64,000 bases of DNA from Nucisporomicrobium flavum (GTDB lineage: Bacteria; Actinomycetota; Actinomycetes; Mycobacteriales; Micromonosporaceae), in contig NZ_JADMLH010000008.1 in the NCBI RefSeq assembly GCF_016464385.1, forward strand, positions 253,688 through 317,687. Reading direction: 5' to 3'. Below, in pieces: positions 41,561 to 49,830 of this stretch (position 1 is its first letter; the number at the start of each line of letters is the position of its first letter). The position numbers and the translations under genes are program-made. Below the pieces are notes generated by a model, which did no database searches, was not told where the DNA came from, and saw nothing but the letters and a program-made list of their open reading frames with translations.

Positions 41561-43132
41561 TCACGTCCAGGAGAGGAGAGTGCCCTCCGGGTCCTCGAGG
41601 AAGGTCCCGACGTCGCGCAGGAACTTCGACCCTAGTTCGCCGTCCACGATGCGGTGGTCGAACGAGAGGCCGAGGGTCGTGACCTGGCGAATCTTGATCT
41701 TTCCCTTGTGGACCCAGGGCGTGGGGCGGATGGCCCCGAATGCCAGGATCGCCGACTCGCCCGGGGGCAGGATCGGGGTGCCGGTGTCGACGCCGAAAAC
41801 CCCGACGTTCGTGATGGAGAACGTCCCGCCCGACATGTCCGACGGGGGTGTCTTGCCTGACTTGGCCACCTGCACCAGCTTGTTGAGCGCCTGGGCCAGG
41901 TCCCGGAGCGACAGCCGGCCGGCGTCCTTGACGTTCGGCACGATGAGGCCGCGCTCGGTGGCCGCCGCGATGCCGAGGTTCACGTACTCCTTGACGACGA
42001 TCTCGTTCGTCGCGCCGGACCAGGTGGAGTTGATCAGCGGGTGCCGCTTGATGCCGAGCAGGACCGCCTTGGCGACGAGCAGCAGCGGGGAGATGCGGAC
42101 GTCCCGGAACTCCGGGCGCGCCTTGAGCCGCTCCAGCGTCTTCATCGCCCGCGTCGCGTCGACGGTCAGGAACTCCGTGACGTGCGGGGCGGTGAATGCC
42201 GAGGCCACCATGTTCTCGGCGGTCAGCTTCCGGACGCCCTTGATCGGGATCCGCTGCTCGCGTGAGGCGTCGAACACCGCCGGTGCGGGAGCGGGAGCCG
42301 CCGCAGCGGCCGTCGCGGAAGTGCCGTTGACCGACGTGGCCGGAGCAGCAGCCGGAGCGGCTGTGGCAGCGGAAGCAAGGCCGGCGGCGGCACGCTGCAC
42401 GTCGTCGCGCGTCACCGATCCCAGCGGGCCGCTCCCGGCCAGCGAGGACAGGTCGATCCCGAGATCCTTGGCCAGCTTGCGAACCGGCGGCTTGGCGAGA
42501 ACGACCACGCCACTCCGGACCGAAGCAACCGGAGGAGCGGCGACAACCGGAGCAGCCGGGTGAGAAGCAACCGGAGGAGCGGCGGCCGGCGCCGGAACCG
42601 GTGCGGTAGCCGCCGCAGGCGGGGTGGCCGGTGTTGCGGTTGGTGACGCTGTGGGCGTACCGATGCGGGGTCGGCGTTTGGCGGTGACGGTCCGCGGGCC
42701 GTAACCGACCAGCACGGCCGTGCGGCCGCCCGGGGCCGGACCACCGATCAGGCCGGGCTCGATCGCCCCCTCGGCCGGCGCGACCTCGACCGCGGCCAGC
42801 GATTCCGCCGACGGCACCGGACCGGAGAACCCGGGCGGAGCTTCCGGGGAGGAAGACGGCGGAGAGGACGGCAGTGGGCCCGCCGAAGGGTCGGTGTCGA
42901 TCGCGACGATCGGTGCGCCGACCTCCACCGTGCTGCCCGCCTCGTGGAAGATGCGGGTCACGACGCCGGCCCACTTCGCCGGGATCTCGACCGCGGCCTT
43001 CGCGGTCTCCACCTCGACGATCGGCTGGTTCAGCTCGATGGTGTCGCCCACCTCGACGAGCCACGCGAGGATCTCGCCCTCGGTGAGGCCCTCGCCGAGG
43101 TCGGGCAGGGTGAACTCCTTGATCCGCGACAT
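41561..43132 (-). CDS. bkdC: 2-oxo acid dehydrogenase E2 (dihydrolipoamide acyltransferase)
   Basis: 523 residues from ATG 43132; a GTG at 43141 overlapping the E1beta stop is possible. One lipoyl domain (1-80) carries the modified lysine K44 in VEVETAKAAVEIP. After an Ala/Pro-rich linker comes the E3/E1-binding domain (VRKLAKDLGIDLSSLAGSGP), another flexible linker and the catalytic domain ending FDHRIVDGELGSKFL, with the HxxxDG active site. It forms the core of the complex and transfers the acyl group to CoA. Third gene of a coupled operon. Confidence 0.93.
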   Translation of the reverse strand: MSRIKEFTLPDLGEGLTEGEILAWLVEVGDTIELNQPIVEVETAKAAVEIPAKWAGVVTRIFHEAGSTVEVGAPIVAIDTDPSAGPLPSSPPSSSPEAPPGFSGPVPSAESLAAVEVAPAEGAIEPGLIGGPAPGGRTAVLVGYGPRTVTAKRRPRIGTPTASPTATPATPPAAATAPVPAPAAAPPVASHPAAPVVAAPPVASVRSGVVVLAKPPVRKLAKDLGIDLSSLAGSGPLGSVTRDDVQRAAAGLASAATAAPAAAPATSVNGTSATAAAAAPAPAPAVFDASREQRIPIKGVRKLTAENMVASAFTAPHVTEFLTVDATRAMKTLERLKARPEFRDVRISPLLLVAKAVLLGIKRHPLINSTWSGATNEIVVKEYVNLGIAAATERGLIVPNVKDAGRLSLRDLAQALNKLVQVAKSGKTPPSDMSGGTFSITNVGVFGVDTGTPILPPGESAILAFGAIRPTPWVHKGKIKIRQVTTLGLSFDHRIVDGELGSKFLRDVGTFLEDPEGTLLSWT

Positions 43133-43137
43133 CGGCG

Positions 43138-44124
43138 TCACCAGCCGAACGAGCGGTCGACGGCGTCCAGGACCCGGTCCAGGTCCGGCAGGTACTCCTC
43201 CTCGACGCGGGCCGCCGGGTACGGGGTGTCGTACCCCGTCACCCGCAGCACCGGCGCCTCGAGCGAGTAGAAGCACTCCTCGGTGATCCGCGCGGCGATC
43301 TCCGAGCCCATGCCGAGGTTGCCCGGCGCCTCGTGGACGACGACGGCGCGGCCCGTACGGCGCACCGAGTCGTACACCGGCCCGAGGTCGAGCGGCGACA
43401 GCGTGCGCAGGTCGATGACCTCGAGGCTGCGGCCGTCCTCCTCGGCGGCCGCGGCGGCGTCGAGCGCGACCCGGACCATCGGGCCGTACGCGATCACCGT
43501 CGCGTCGCTGCCCTCGCGCGCCACGCGAGAGGCGTGCAGCGGGTAAGCGCCCGCCAGGTCCACGTCGAGATCGACGTCGCCCTTCTCCCAGTAGCGGCGC
43601 TTCGGCTCGAAGAACACGATCGGGTCGTCGGAGGCGATGGCCTGCTGGATCATCACGTACGCGTCCGCGGGGTTCGAGCACGTCACGACCTTGAGGCCGG
43701 GGGTGTGCGCGAAGTACGCCTCGGGCGACTCGGAGTGGTGCTCGACCGCGCCGATGCCGCCGCCGTACGGGATCCGGATGACGATCGGCAGCCGTACGTT
43801 GCCCAGCGAGCGGAAGTACATCTTCGCGACCTGGGCGACGATCTGGTTGTACGCCGGGAACACGAACCCGTCGAACTGGATCTCGCACACCGGCCGGTAG
43901 CCGCGGATGGCAAGGCCGACCGCGGTGCCGACGATGCCGGCCTCGGCGAGCGGGGTGTCGATGACCCGGTCCTCGCCGAAGTCCTTCTGCAGGCCGTCGG
44001 TGATCCGGAAGACGCCGCCGAGCTTGCCGACGTCCTCGCCCATGATGACGACCTTGGAGTCGCTCTCGAGGGACCGGCGCAGGCCGTGGTTGAGCGCCTT
44101 GCCCAGGGTGATCTTCTCGGCCAT
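43138..44124 (-). CDS. bkdB: 2-oxo acid dehydrogenase E1 beta subunit
   Basis: 328 residues from ATG 44124, which overlaps the E1alpha stop (ATGA). Typical transketolase-like beta-subunit motifs are visible: MGEDVGKLGGVFRITDGLQK, DTPLAEAGIVGTAVGLAIRG, PYGGGIGAVEHHSESPEA and VVVHEAPGNLGMGSEIAARI. With E1alpha it decarboxylates branched-chain 2-oxo acids and loads the lipoyl arm. Assigned to the branched-chain complex because actinomycete pyruvate dehydrogenase normally uses the single-chain AceE; this is inference. Confidence 0.93.
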   Translation of the reverse strand: MAEKITLGKALNHGLRRSLESDSKVVIMGEDVGKLGGVFRITDGLQKDFGEDRVIDTPLAEAGIVGTAVGLAIRGYRPVCEIQFDGFVFPAYNQIVAQVAKMYFRSLGNVRLPIVIRIPYGGGIGAVEHHSESPEAYFAHTPGLKVVTCSNPADAYVMIQQAIASDDPIVFFEPKRRYWEKGDVDLDVDLAGAYPLHASRVAREGSDATVIAYGPMVRVALDAAAAAEEDGRSLEVIDLRTLSPLDLGPVYDSVRRTGRAVVVHEAPGNLGMGSEIAARITEECFYSLEAPVLRVTGYDTPYPAARVEEEYLPDLDRVLDAVDRSFGW

Positions 44125-45263
44125 CAGTGCCCGCTCCCCTCGAACGACGCCTGGTAATCGGCGAACTGCTGACGCTGGGCGTCGACCTCGGGCGAGCCGT
44201 GGGGGTAGACGTTGTCGAACATCGTGACCGGTTGCGGGTCCGGCATGGCCAGCACCCGTTCGCGCAGGTCGAGGGCCAGCTTGCGGGCGCTCTCGTCGAC
44301 CTCGCCGAAGAACGTGTCGTCGGCCACCTGCTGCTTGGTCAGGAAGGCCTTGAGCCGGCTGATCGGGTCCTTGGCCTTCCAGGACTCGACCTCGCTGGCG
44401 ATCCGGTAGCGGGTCGGGTCGTCGGAGCTGGTGTGCGCGCCCATGCGGTACGTGTACGCCTCGATGAGCGTGGGGCCCTGGCCGTTGCGTGCGTTGTCCA
44501 GCGCCGCCCGGGTCACCGCGAACGTGGCGAGCACGTCGTTGCCGTCGATCCGTACGCCCGGGAAGCCGTAGCCGGCGGCGCGGCGGTACAGCGGGATGCG
44601 CGTCTGCCGCTCGAGCGGCTCGGAGATCGCGTACTGGTTGTTCTGGCAGAAGAAGACGATCGGGGCGTTGAACACGCCGGACCAGACGAACGACTCGTTG
44701 ACCTCGCCCTGGCTGGTCGCGCCGTCGCCGAAGTACGCGATCACGGCCTCGCCGTCGGGGCTGCCGGTCTTGCCGTCCATGGTGATGCCCATGGCGTAGC
44801 CGGTGGCGTGCAGCGTCTGCGACCCGATGACGATCGTGTACGTGTTGAACTTGAACTCGTTCGGGTCCCACCCGCCCTGGTCGACGCCGCGGAACAGGCC
44901 GAACGGCATGATCGGGTCGATGCCCCGGGTGTAGAGCACGCCGTGCTCGCGGTAGGTGGGGAACGCCATGTCCTGCGGGCGCAGCGCGCGGCCGGAGCCG
45001 ACCTGCGCGGCCTCCTGACCCAGCAGGCTGGCCCAGATGCCCAGCTCACCCTGCCGCTGCAGGGCGGTCGCCTCGGCATCGAGGCGGCGGACCGTGACGA
45101 GGTCCTTGTACAGCTCGCGGTACTCGTCGTCGGTGAAGTCGACCGAGTACGTGACGCCCTCCGCCGTGGTGACGCTGTCGACGCGCTCACCGTCCGGGGT
45201 CAGCAGTTGAACGAAACCGCCGGCCGGAGCGTCCGCCCCGGCTTCGCTTTCGTCGTTCGCCAT
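44124..45263 (-). CDS. bkdA: 2-oxo acid dehydrogenase E1 alpha subunit
   Basis: 379 residues from ATG 45263, with AGGGAG at six bases. The thiamine-diphosphate motif runs GDGATSQGEVNESFVWSGVF then NAPIVFFCQNNQYAIS. TYRMGAHTSSDDPTRYR holds the loop that is regulated by phosphorylation in mitochondrial homologues. The N-terminal 40 residues are a variable acidic extension. First gene of the E1alpha-E1beta-E2 operon; no E3 gene follows, so lipoamide dehydrogenase must be encoded elsewhere. Confidence 0.93.
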   Translation of the reverse strand: MANDESEAGADAPAGGFVQLLTPDGERVDSVTTAEGVTYSVDFTDDEYRELYKDLVTVRRLDAEATALQRQGELGIWASLLGQEAAQVGSGRALRPQDMAFPTYREHGVLYTRGIDPIMPFGLFRGVDQGGWDPNEFKFNTYTIVIGSQTLHATGYAMGITMDGKTGSPDGEAVIAYFGDGATSQGEVNESFVWSGVFNAPIVFFCQNNQYAISEPLERQTRIPLYRRAAGYGFPGVRIDGNDVLATFAVTRAALDNARNGQGPTLIEAYTYRMGAHTSSDDPTRYRIASEVESWKAKDPISRLKAFLTKQQVADDTFFGEVDESARKLALDLRERVLAMPDPQPVTMFDNVYPHGSPEVDAQRQQFADYQASFEGSGH

Positions 45264-45677
45264 CCGTGTCTCCCTGTTCATCTCTGCGCCCACGGCGGGT
45301 GTTGCCCGTCCGCGCGGCGGACCGCTGGTGCGCCGCGCCTGGCCCGGGTGAGGTTGCCGCGCGGTTGGTCGGCGAGGTCGCAGACCCCGCCGGGGAGTGA
45401 CGACCCCCACCGCGCCCCGCTGGTGGGCGGAGGCGACGGCGGCGGTGCCGTCCGCCCCATCCTCGCAGAGAACGTGAGGGTCGCCACAGGTCAGGTCGAT
45501 CACAGATCCGAAATCTTGCCGAGCCATTGGTAGAGGTGTTTGTCCGAATAAGCGGTTTTCGTACCGTCACTTCCGTCTGAACGGACGATCCGCGCCGCTC
45601 CCGAACGCCGCGTCCGTCGTTCACCCCAGCAGCCGACGGATCCATCTGGATCTTTGACTCTGGGGAGGGTGCCGGCC
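45264..45677. promoter_or_regulatory. Divergent promoter region, bkd operon / Asp-Gly repeat protein
   Basis: About 410 bases without a gene. An AT-richer patch at 45500-45570 (for example TTTGTCCGAATAAGCGG) is the likeliest promoter site. The rest is GC-rich without clear repeats. Confidence 0.4.
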
Positions 45678-46871
45678 GTGCCGGAGCAGCCGAACGACGA
45701 CGGGCTCGTGCCACCGATCAAGGTGTTGCGCAAGCGCCTCAACGGCGTCTACAGCGCGGAGGGCTTCACCGGACCGACCCGCCGCTACGTCCTGCTCGTC
45801 GTGATGCTCGTGGGCCTGGCGTCGCTGCCGACGCTCGCGGCGATCACCGCCGGCTCCGACGAGCTCGCCGGCGGCGACACCAAGGTCACCGACGTGCCGT
45901 TCATCCCGCCGGCCTCGTCGGGCCCGGTCCGCGTGCCGACCCCGCCGAGCGGCACGACACCGATGCCCGGCGCCGGGCCCGTGCAGGGCCAGGCCCAGAA
46001 ACGCAAAGTCCGAAAGTACGGGGACAGCGCATCGGACAATTCACGGCGTCCCCGGCGCACCGCCGCGACAACAAGTCCCGCCCCCAGGGGCAGCACCCCG
46101 GCCCCCGGCCGAGCCGAGAGATCGAATCCGCCCGGCCCGGTACGCCCGGCCCCCGCGGGCGGCGGCTGGACCGGCGTGCTGAAACCGCACGGCCCGACCC
46201 TGCCGGACCGGCAACCGGCCGACCCCGGCCCGGACCCGGGCGACCCCGACCCGGGCGACTCCGACCCGGGCGACTCGGTTGACCCTGGCGACTCGGCGGA
46301 CCCGGGTGATAACGGTGACCCCGGGGACAACGGTGACCCCGGGAATAACGGTGATCCGGGCGACGACGGCGATTCGGGCGGTTCTCCGGATCCGGGTGAC
46401 TCCCCGGACCCCGGCCATGACGGCGACGACAGCAGCGGCCATGACGGCGGTGGCGATCACGACGGGGGCGATCACGACGGCGGCGATCACGACGGTGGCG
46501 ATCACGACGGTGGCGATCACGACGGTGGCGGTCAGGACGATGACGGCGACGAGCCCGCCCGCCCGCCGTGGTGCGCCGACCGCAGGCGCGCCCCGGCCGC
46601 CCACCACCTCCCGGCCCGCTTCAAGAAGATCGCCGTTCACCGGACGGCCCGTCCCCACACCAGCCGGAGATCAGCAGTGACCGACCGCCCGCACAACCTC
46701 GGCTCCCCGTCCACGGCGGCCCGTACGCACAACAGCCACCGCTACCGCTGGGCGCCGGACGCCGACCACGCCGCGACCCGCCCGTACCGGGGCAGTCACC
46801 GGGCGGACGACCGTACGCCCGCCGCCGACCGCAGTTCCCGCACCGGCGGCCACCACCACAGGCGCCGGTAG
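45678..46871 (+). CDS. Single-pass membrane protein with Asp/Gly/Pro and Gly-Asp-His repeats
   Basis: 397 residues from GTG 45678, with GGGGAGGG upstream. A cytoplasmic basic N-terminus (PPIKVLRKRLNGVYSAEGFT) is followed by a membrane segment YVLLVVMLVGLASLPTLAAI near 37-57. The outer part has many DPGDS/DPGDN units and then six GGDHD units encoded by 15-bp repeats (GATCACGACGGTGGC type, 46440-46540). It ends in a His/Arg-rich tail. The acidic repeats could bind cations; this is speculation. Third codon positions stay GC-rich to the end, so the tail is in frame. Confidence 0.7.
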   Translation: MPEQPNDDGLVPPIKVLRKRLNGVYSAEGFTGPTRRYVLLVVMLVGLASLPTLAAITAGSDELAGGDTKVTDVPFIPPASSGPVRVPTPPSGTTPMPGAGPVQGQAQKRKVRKYGDSASDNSRRPRRTAATTSPAPRGSTPAPGRAERSNPPGPVRPAPAGGGWTGVLKPHGPTLPDRQPADPGPDPGDPDPGDSDPGDSVDPGDSADPGDNGDPGDNGDPGNNGDPGDDGDSGGSPDPGDSPDPGHDGDDSSGHDGGGDHDGGDHDGGDHDGGDHDGGDHDGGGQDDDGDEPARPPWCADRRRAPAAHHLPARFKKIAVHRTARPHTSRRSAVTDRPHNLGSPSTAARTHNSHRYRWAPDADHAATRPYRGSHRADDRTPAADRSSRTGGHHHRRR

Positions 46872-46876
46872 CGGGC

Positions 46877-48100
46877 TCAGGAGTCGTCGGAGAGGCGGTG
46901 CCGGTTGGTCTCGATCCAGGCGTCGATGGCGTCCGGGTCGTTGGGGTCCACGCCCTCGGAGATCAGCTGCGCCACCGCCGCCGTCGCCGGGCTGCGCTTC
47001 TCGCCGGTGGCGTACAGGCGGGCGAACTCCGGGATCATCTCCTCGACGATCTCGTCGGTCTGCTCGGCCGCGGCCGGTGGCAGGCCCTTCTTGCGCATCG
47101 CGTACGCCGACCAGGCCCGGGTGACGCGCGGGAGCATCGCCGCGTCGTCCATGTCGAGGACCGCGCGGCGGTGCACCCAGTCGAGCAGGAAGAGGCCGGC
47201 GACGGCCGGGCTCCAGCGCAGCGGGTCGGTGTCCGGCAGGCTCGCCGCGTGGTCGAGCAGCAGGCTGAGGCAGAAGTGCAGGGACGCCAGCTCGTCGTCG
47301 GCCGACACGGTGTCGAGGCCGAAGCGGGCCGCCTCGGGTGACGACAGGAAGTCGCGGACGTGCTGTTCGCGGTCCGGCCCGGTGAGTTCCGGCGGCTCGG
47401 CCGGTGCCGGGACCCTCGAGCGGGGCAGCAGGGAGAGGCGGGCGACGGCGAGGGCGCGGTCGGTGGCGAAGTTGCCGTCCTGGGGCAGCTCGCCGAGGTC
47501 GTCGGTGATCTCGAGGTGGCGGTCCACCTCGGTGCGCAGCCGGGCCGGGTCCTCCTCGCGGAACCACGTCAGCTCGTCGCCGGCACACATCTCGCGGACC
47601 TGGCTGAGGATGCGGTCCGCCGGGCCGCCGACGTACACGTCCTTGGTGATGCCGATGTTGTGGTCGACGAGGGCGACGACCGCGTGTTCCGGGCCGCCTT
47701 CCTCGGTGTCGTCGTAGGCGAAGGTGACCACGTAGGACGTCTGGTCGCCGTACACGTCGCCGTACGCGTAGCAGCCGGTCGGGCGGACCCGGCCCAGCTG
47801 CGCCGTCCAGGCGGGGGCCTGGGCGCCGGCCCGGACCTCCCCGGCGCCCTCGGCGTCCGGTACGAGCGCCGCGAACACCTCGCGGATCGTTGTGGCGGAC
47901 GCCGTGCGCCGGCGTGCGGTGGCGCTGAGGAACTGGCCCACGAACTCGCGGACCGCCGCCGCGCGATCGGCCGTGGCGACCGAGTAGACGCTGCCCAGCA
48001 GCGCGGTGCCCAGCATCTCGGCGTCGAGGGCACAGTCGAGCTTCGCGACGTCACGCGCCGCGTGCAGGACCGCGTCGTACGGAGTCTGAGGTGCGGCCAT
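46877..48100 (-). CDS. Conserved actinobacterial protein of unknown function
   Basis: 407 residues from ATG 48100. No recognised domain. The central part (HAVVALVDHNIGITKDVYVG, PADRILSQVREMCAGDELTW) looks like a globular alpha/beta protein; the last 50 residues contain PNDPDAIDAWIETNRHRLSD. It lies directly behind the GTPase pair with a 35-base gap and may be part of that operon. Function unknown. Confidence 0.75.
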   Translation of the reverse strand: MAAPQTPYDAVLHAARDVAKLDCALDAEMLGTALLGSVYSVATADRAAAVREFVGQFLSATARRRTASATTIREVFAALVPDAEGAGEVRAGAQAPAWTAQLGRVRPTGCYAYGDVYGDQTSYVVTFAYDDTEEGGPEHAVVALVDHNIGITKDVYVGGPADRILSQVREMCAGDELTWFREEDPARLRTEVDRHLEITDDLGELPQDGNFATDRALAVARLSLLPRSRVPAPAEPPELTGPDREQHVRDFLSSPEAARFGLDTVSADDELASLHFCLSLLLDHAASLPDTDPLRWSPAVAGLFLLDWVHRRAVLDMDDAAMLPRVTRAWSAYAMRKKGLPPAAAEQTDEIVEEMIPEFARLYATGEKRSPATAAVAQLISEGVDPNDPDAIDAWIETNRHRLSDDS

Positions 48101-48135
48101 GTCGCCGAGCCTACCGGCACGGCAGGGGGCAGACC

Positions 48136-49830
48136 CTATTCCGAACGGACGACTGTCAGCGCTTCGCGAGCCTGGGCGTACCCGTTGAGCACCTCGCGCA
48201 CCGGCGCCACGACGTACTCGCGGCCGACCTCGGTGACCGCCGTCCGCAGCCGTTGCTCGGCGCGGCGCTTCGCGCGGCGGGCCCCCGCGTTGACGATCGG
48301 GCGCAGCACCACGGCCAGCAGCAGGCCCAGTATCAGGCCGCCGAGCAGCAGCAACGTGGGCAGCGGCACCTCGCCGACCTTCGGGTTGTCGAACGCCGGC
48401 AGGCCGAGGGCCCGGACCGCGTACCCGGCGAGGAGCCAGCCGAGGCCGACGACCGCGGCGATGGTGAGCAGCCACTGCAGCAGCCCGACGGCGGTCCACC
48501 AGAACGGTTTGCGGCTCATCCCGAGATCGGTCTTGGCCACCGCCCGGTCGAGCGCGTCGGGCAGGTCGCCGAGCTTGGACCGGGCGGCCGTGTTGAGCGC
48601 CGGCGCCCAGACGTCGGGGATCGGCGCGGCGGCCCGGGCGGCCACCGCCCGCACGGAGAGGCCGACCGCCGACTTCTGCGCGGCGTCGGCCTCCGGCAGG
48701 GAGGTACGCGAGACCGGCACGAGCTCCTTCGACGGCTCGGCGGTCTCCTTCTCTTTCTTGTCCGTGCTCAGGTGGAGCCGCTTCAACGGGTCGGCGCGCA
48801 GCTTGCGGACGCCGCGGATCAGCGGCCAGCCGGTGCTCGCGATCGCCCGGTGCCGGTACGCGCCCTCGGTCGCGGCGGCCACGGCGGGAACCCCGGCGGA
48901 GGCGGCGAGGGCCTCGCTGAGCTGGCGTACGGTCGCGCGGTCGATCTCGTCCTCGGCGGCCGGCGGCCCGATCGCCGTGGCGAGCTGCTCGGCGACCGCG
49001 TCGACGTCCCCGGCGAGCCGGCGCAGCGAGGCCTGCCGTTCGGCGACCGTCTTCTCCAGGGCCGCGCGCAGCTCGTTGAGCATGCCCGGCTGCTTCGCCG
49101 AGGTGGCCATGGCGGGCACGCCGCTCAGCCCGTCCTCGTCGAGGAGTCGCTTGAGGTCGGTCAGCACGATCTCGGTGTCGGTGGGCGAGAGCCGGTCCGC
49201 CTGGTTGAGCACGACGATCGTCACGTCGGTGTGCGAGCGGAACTGCCGCAGGTACGCGTTGTGCAGGATGCGGTCGCCGTACTTCTGCGGGTCGACCACC
49301 CAGACGACCTGGTCGACGAGGCCGAGCAGGCGGTCCACCTCGAGCCGGTGCCCGCGCTCGACGGAGTCGAAGTCGGGCAGGTCGAGCAGGACGAGCCCGC
49401 GCAGGGCCGCCTCGTCGTCGCCGTCGAGGGCGCTCTCGCGGACGAACCGCTGCCGGGGCAGGACGCCGACCCAGTCGAGCAGTGGGTTGGCCGTCTCCAG
49501 CGGTCCCCACACGCAGGCGTGCGCGACCCCAGTGGTGGGGCGGCGGACGCCGACGGGGGAGAGCTTGAGCCGGGCCAGGGCGTTGAACAGGCTGGACTTG
49601 CCGCTGCCGGTGCTGCCGGCGAGCGCGACGACCGTGTGGTCCTGGGAGAGCGCGAGCCGGCTGCCCGCGCGCTCGACCAGCGTGTGCGCGGCCACCAGGT
49701 CGTTGTCCGGCAGGTACGGGTCGGTGACCCGCAGGAAGCGCTTCAGCGCCTCGAGCCGCTCGACGAGCTGCTGGGCGTCCACCCGGTCGTCGCCGGTCAG
49801 GGCACGCTTCACCTTCTCGACGAGGCTCAT
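48136..49830 (-). CDS. YfjP/dynamin-like membrane GTPase (second of a pair)
   Basis: 564 residues from ATG 49830, overlapping the upstream GTPase stop (ATGA). GTPase motifs are G1 AGSTGSGKSS at 71-80, G3 LLDLPDFDSVERG, and G4 VVLNQADRLS. Two hydrophobic hairpins near the C-terminus (LLQWLLTIAAVVGLGWLLAG; LPTLLLLGGLILGLLLAVVL) should anchor it in the membrane. Paired bacterial dynamin-like GTPases act in membrane remodelling; DynA/DynB of Streptomyces help sporulation septation. Whether this pair is their counterpart needs comparison. Confidence 0.8.
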   Translation of the reverse strand: MSLVEKVKRALTGDDRVDAQQLVERLEALKRFLRVTDPYLPDNDLVAAHTLVERAGSRLALSQDHTVVALAGSTGSGKSSLFNALARLKLSPVGVRRPTTGVAHACVWGPLETANPLLDWVGVLPRQRFVRESALDGDDEAALRGLVLLDLPDFDSVERGHRLEVDRLLGLVDQVVWVVDPQKYGDRILHNAYLRQFRSHTDVTIVVLNQADRLSPTDTEIVLTDLKRLLDEDGLSGVPAMATSAKQPGMLNELRAALEKTVAERQASLRRLAGDVDAVAEQLATAIGPPAAEDEIDRATVRQLSEALAASAGVPAVAAATEGAYRHRAIASTGWPLIRGVRKLRADPLKRLHLSTDKKEKETAEPSKELVPVSRTSLPEADAAQKSAVGLSVRAVAARAAAPIPDVWAPALNTAARSKLGDLPDALDRAVAKTDLGMSRKPFWWTAVGLLQWLLTIAAVVGLGWLLAGYAVRALGLPAFDNPKVGEVPLPTLLLLGGLILGLLLAVVLRPIVNAGARRAKRRAEQRLRTAVTEVGREYVVAPVREVLNGYAQAREALTVVRSE

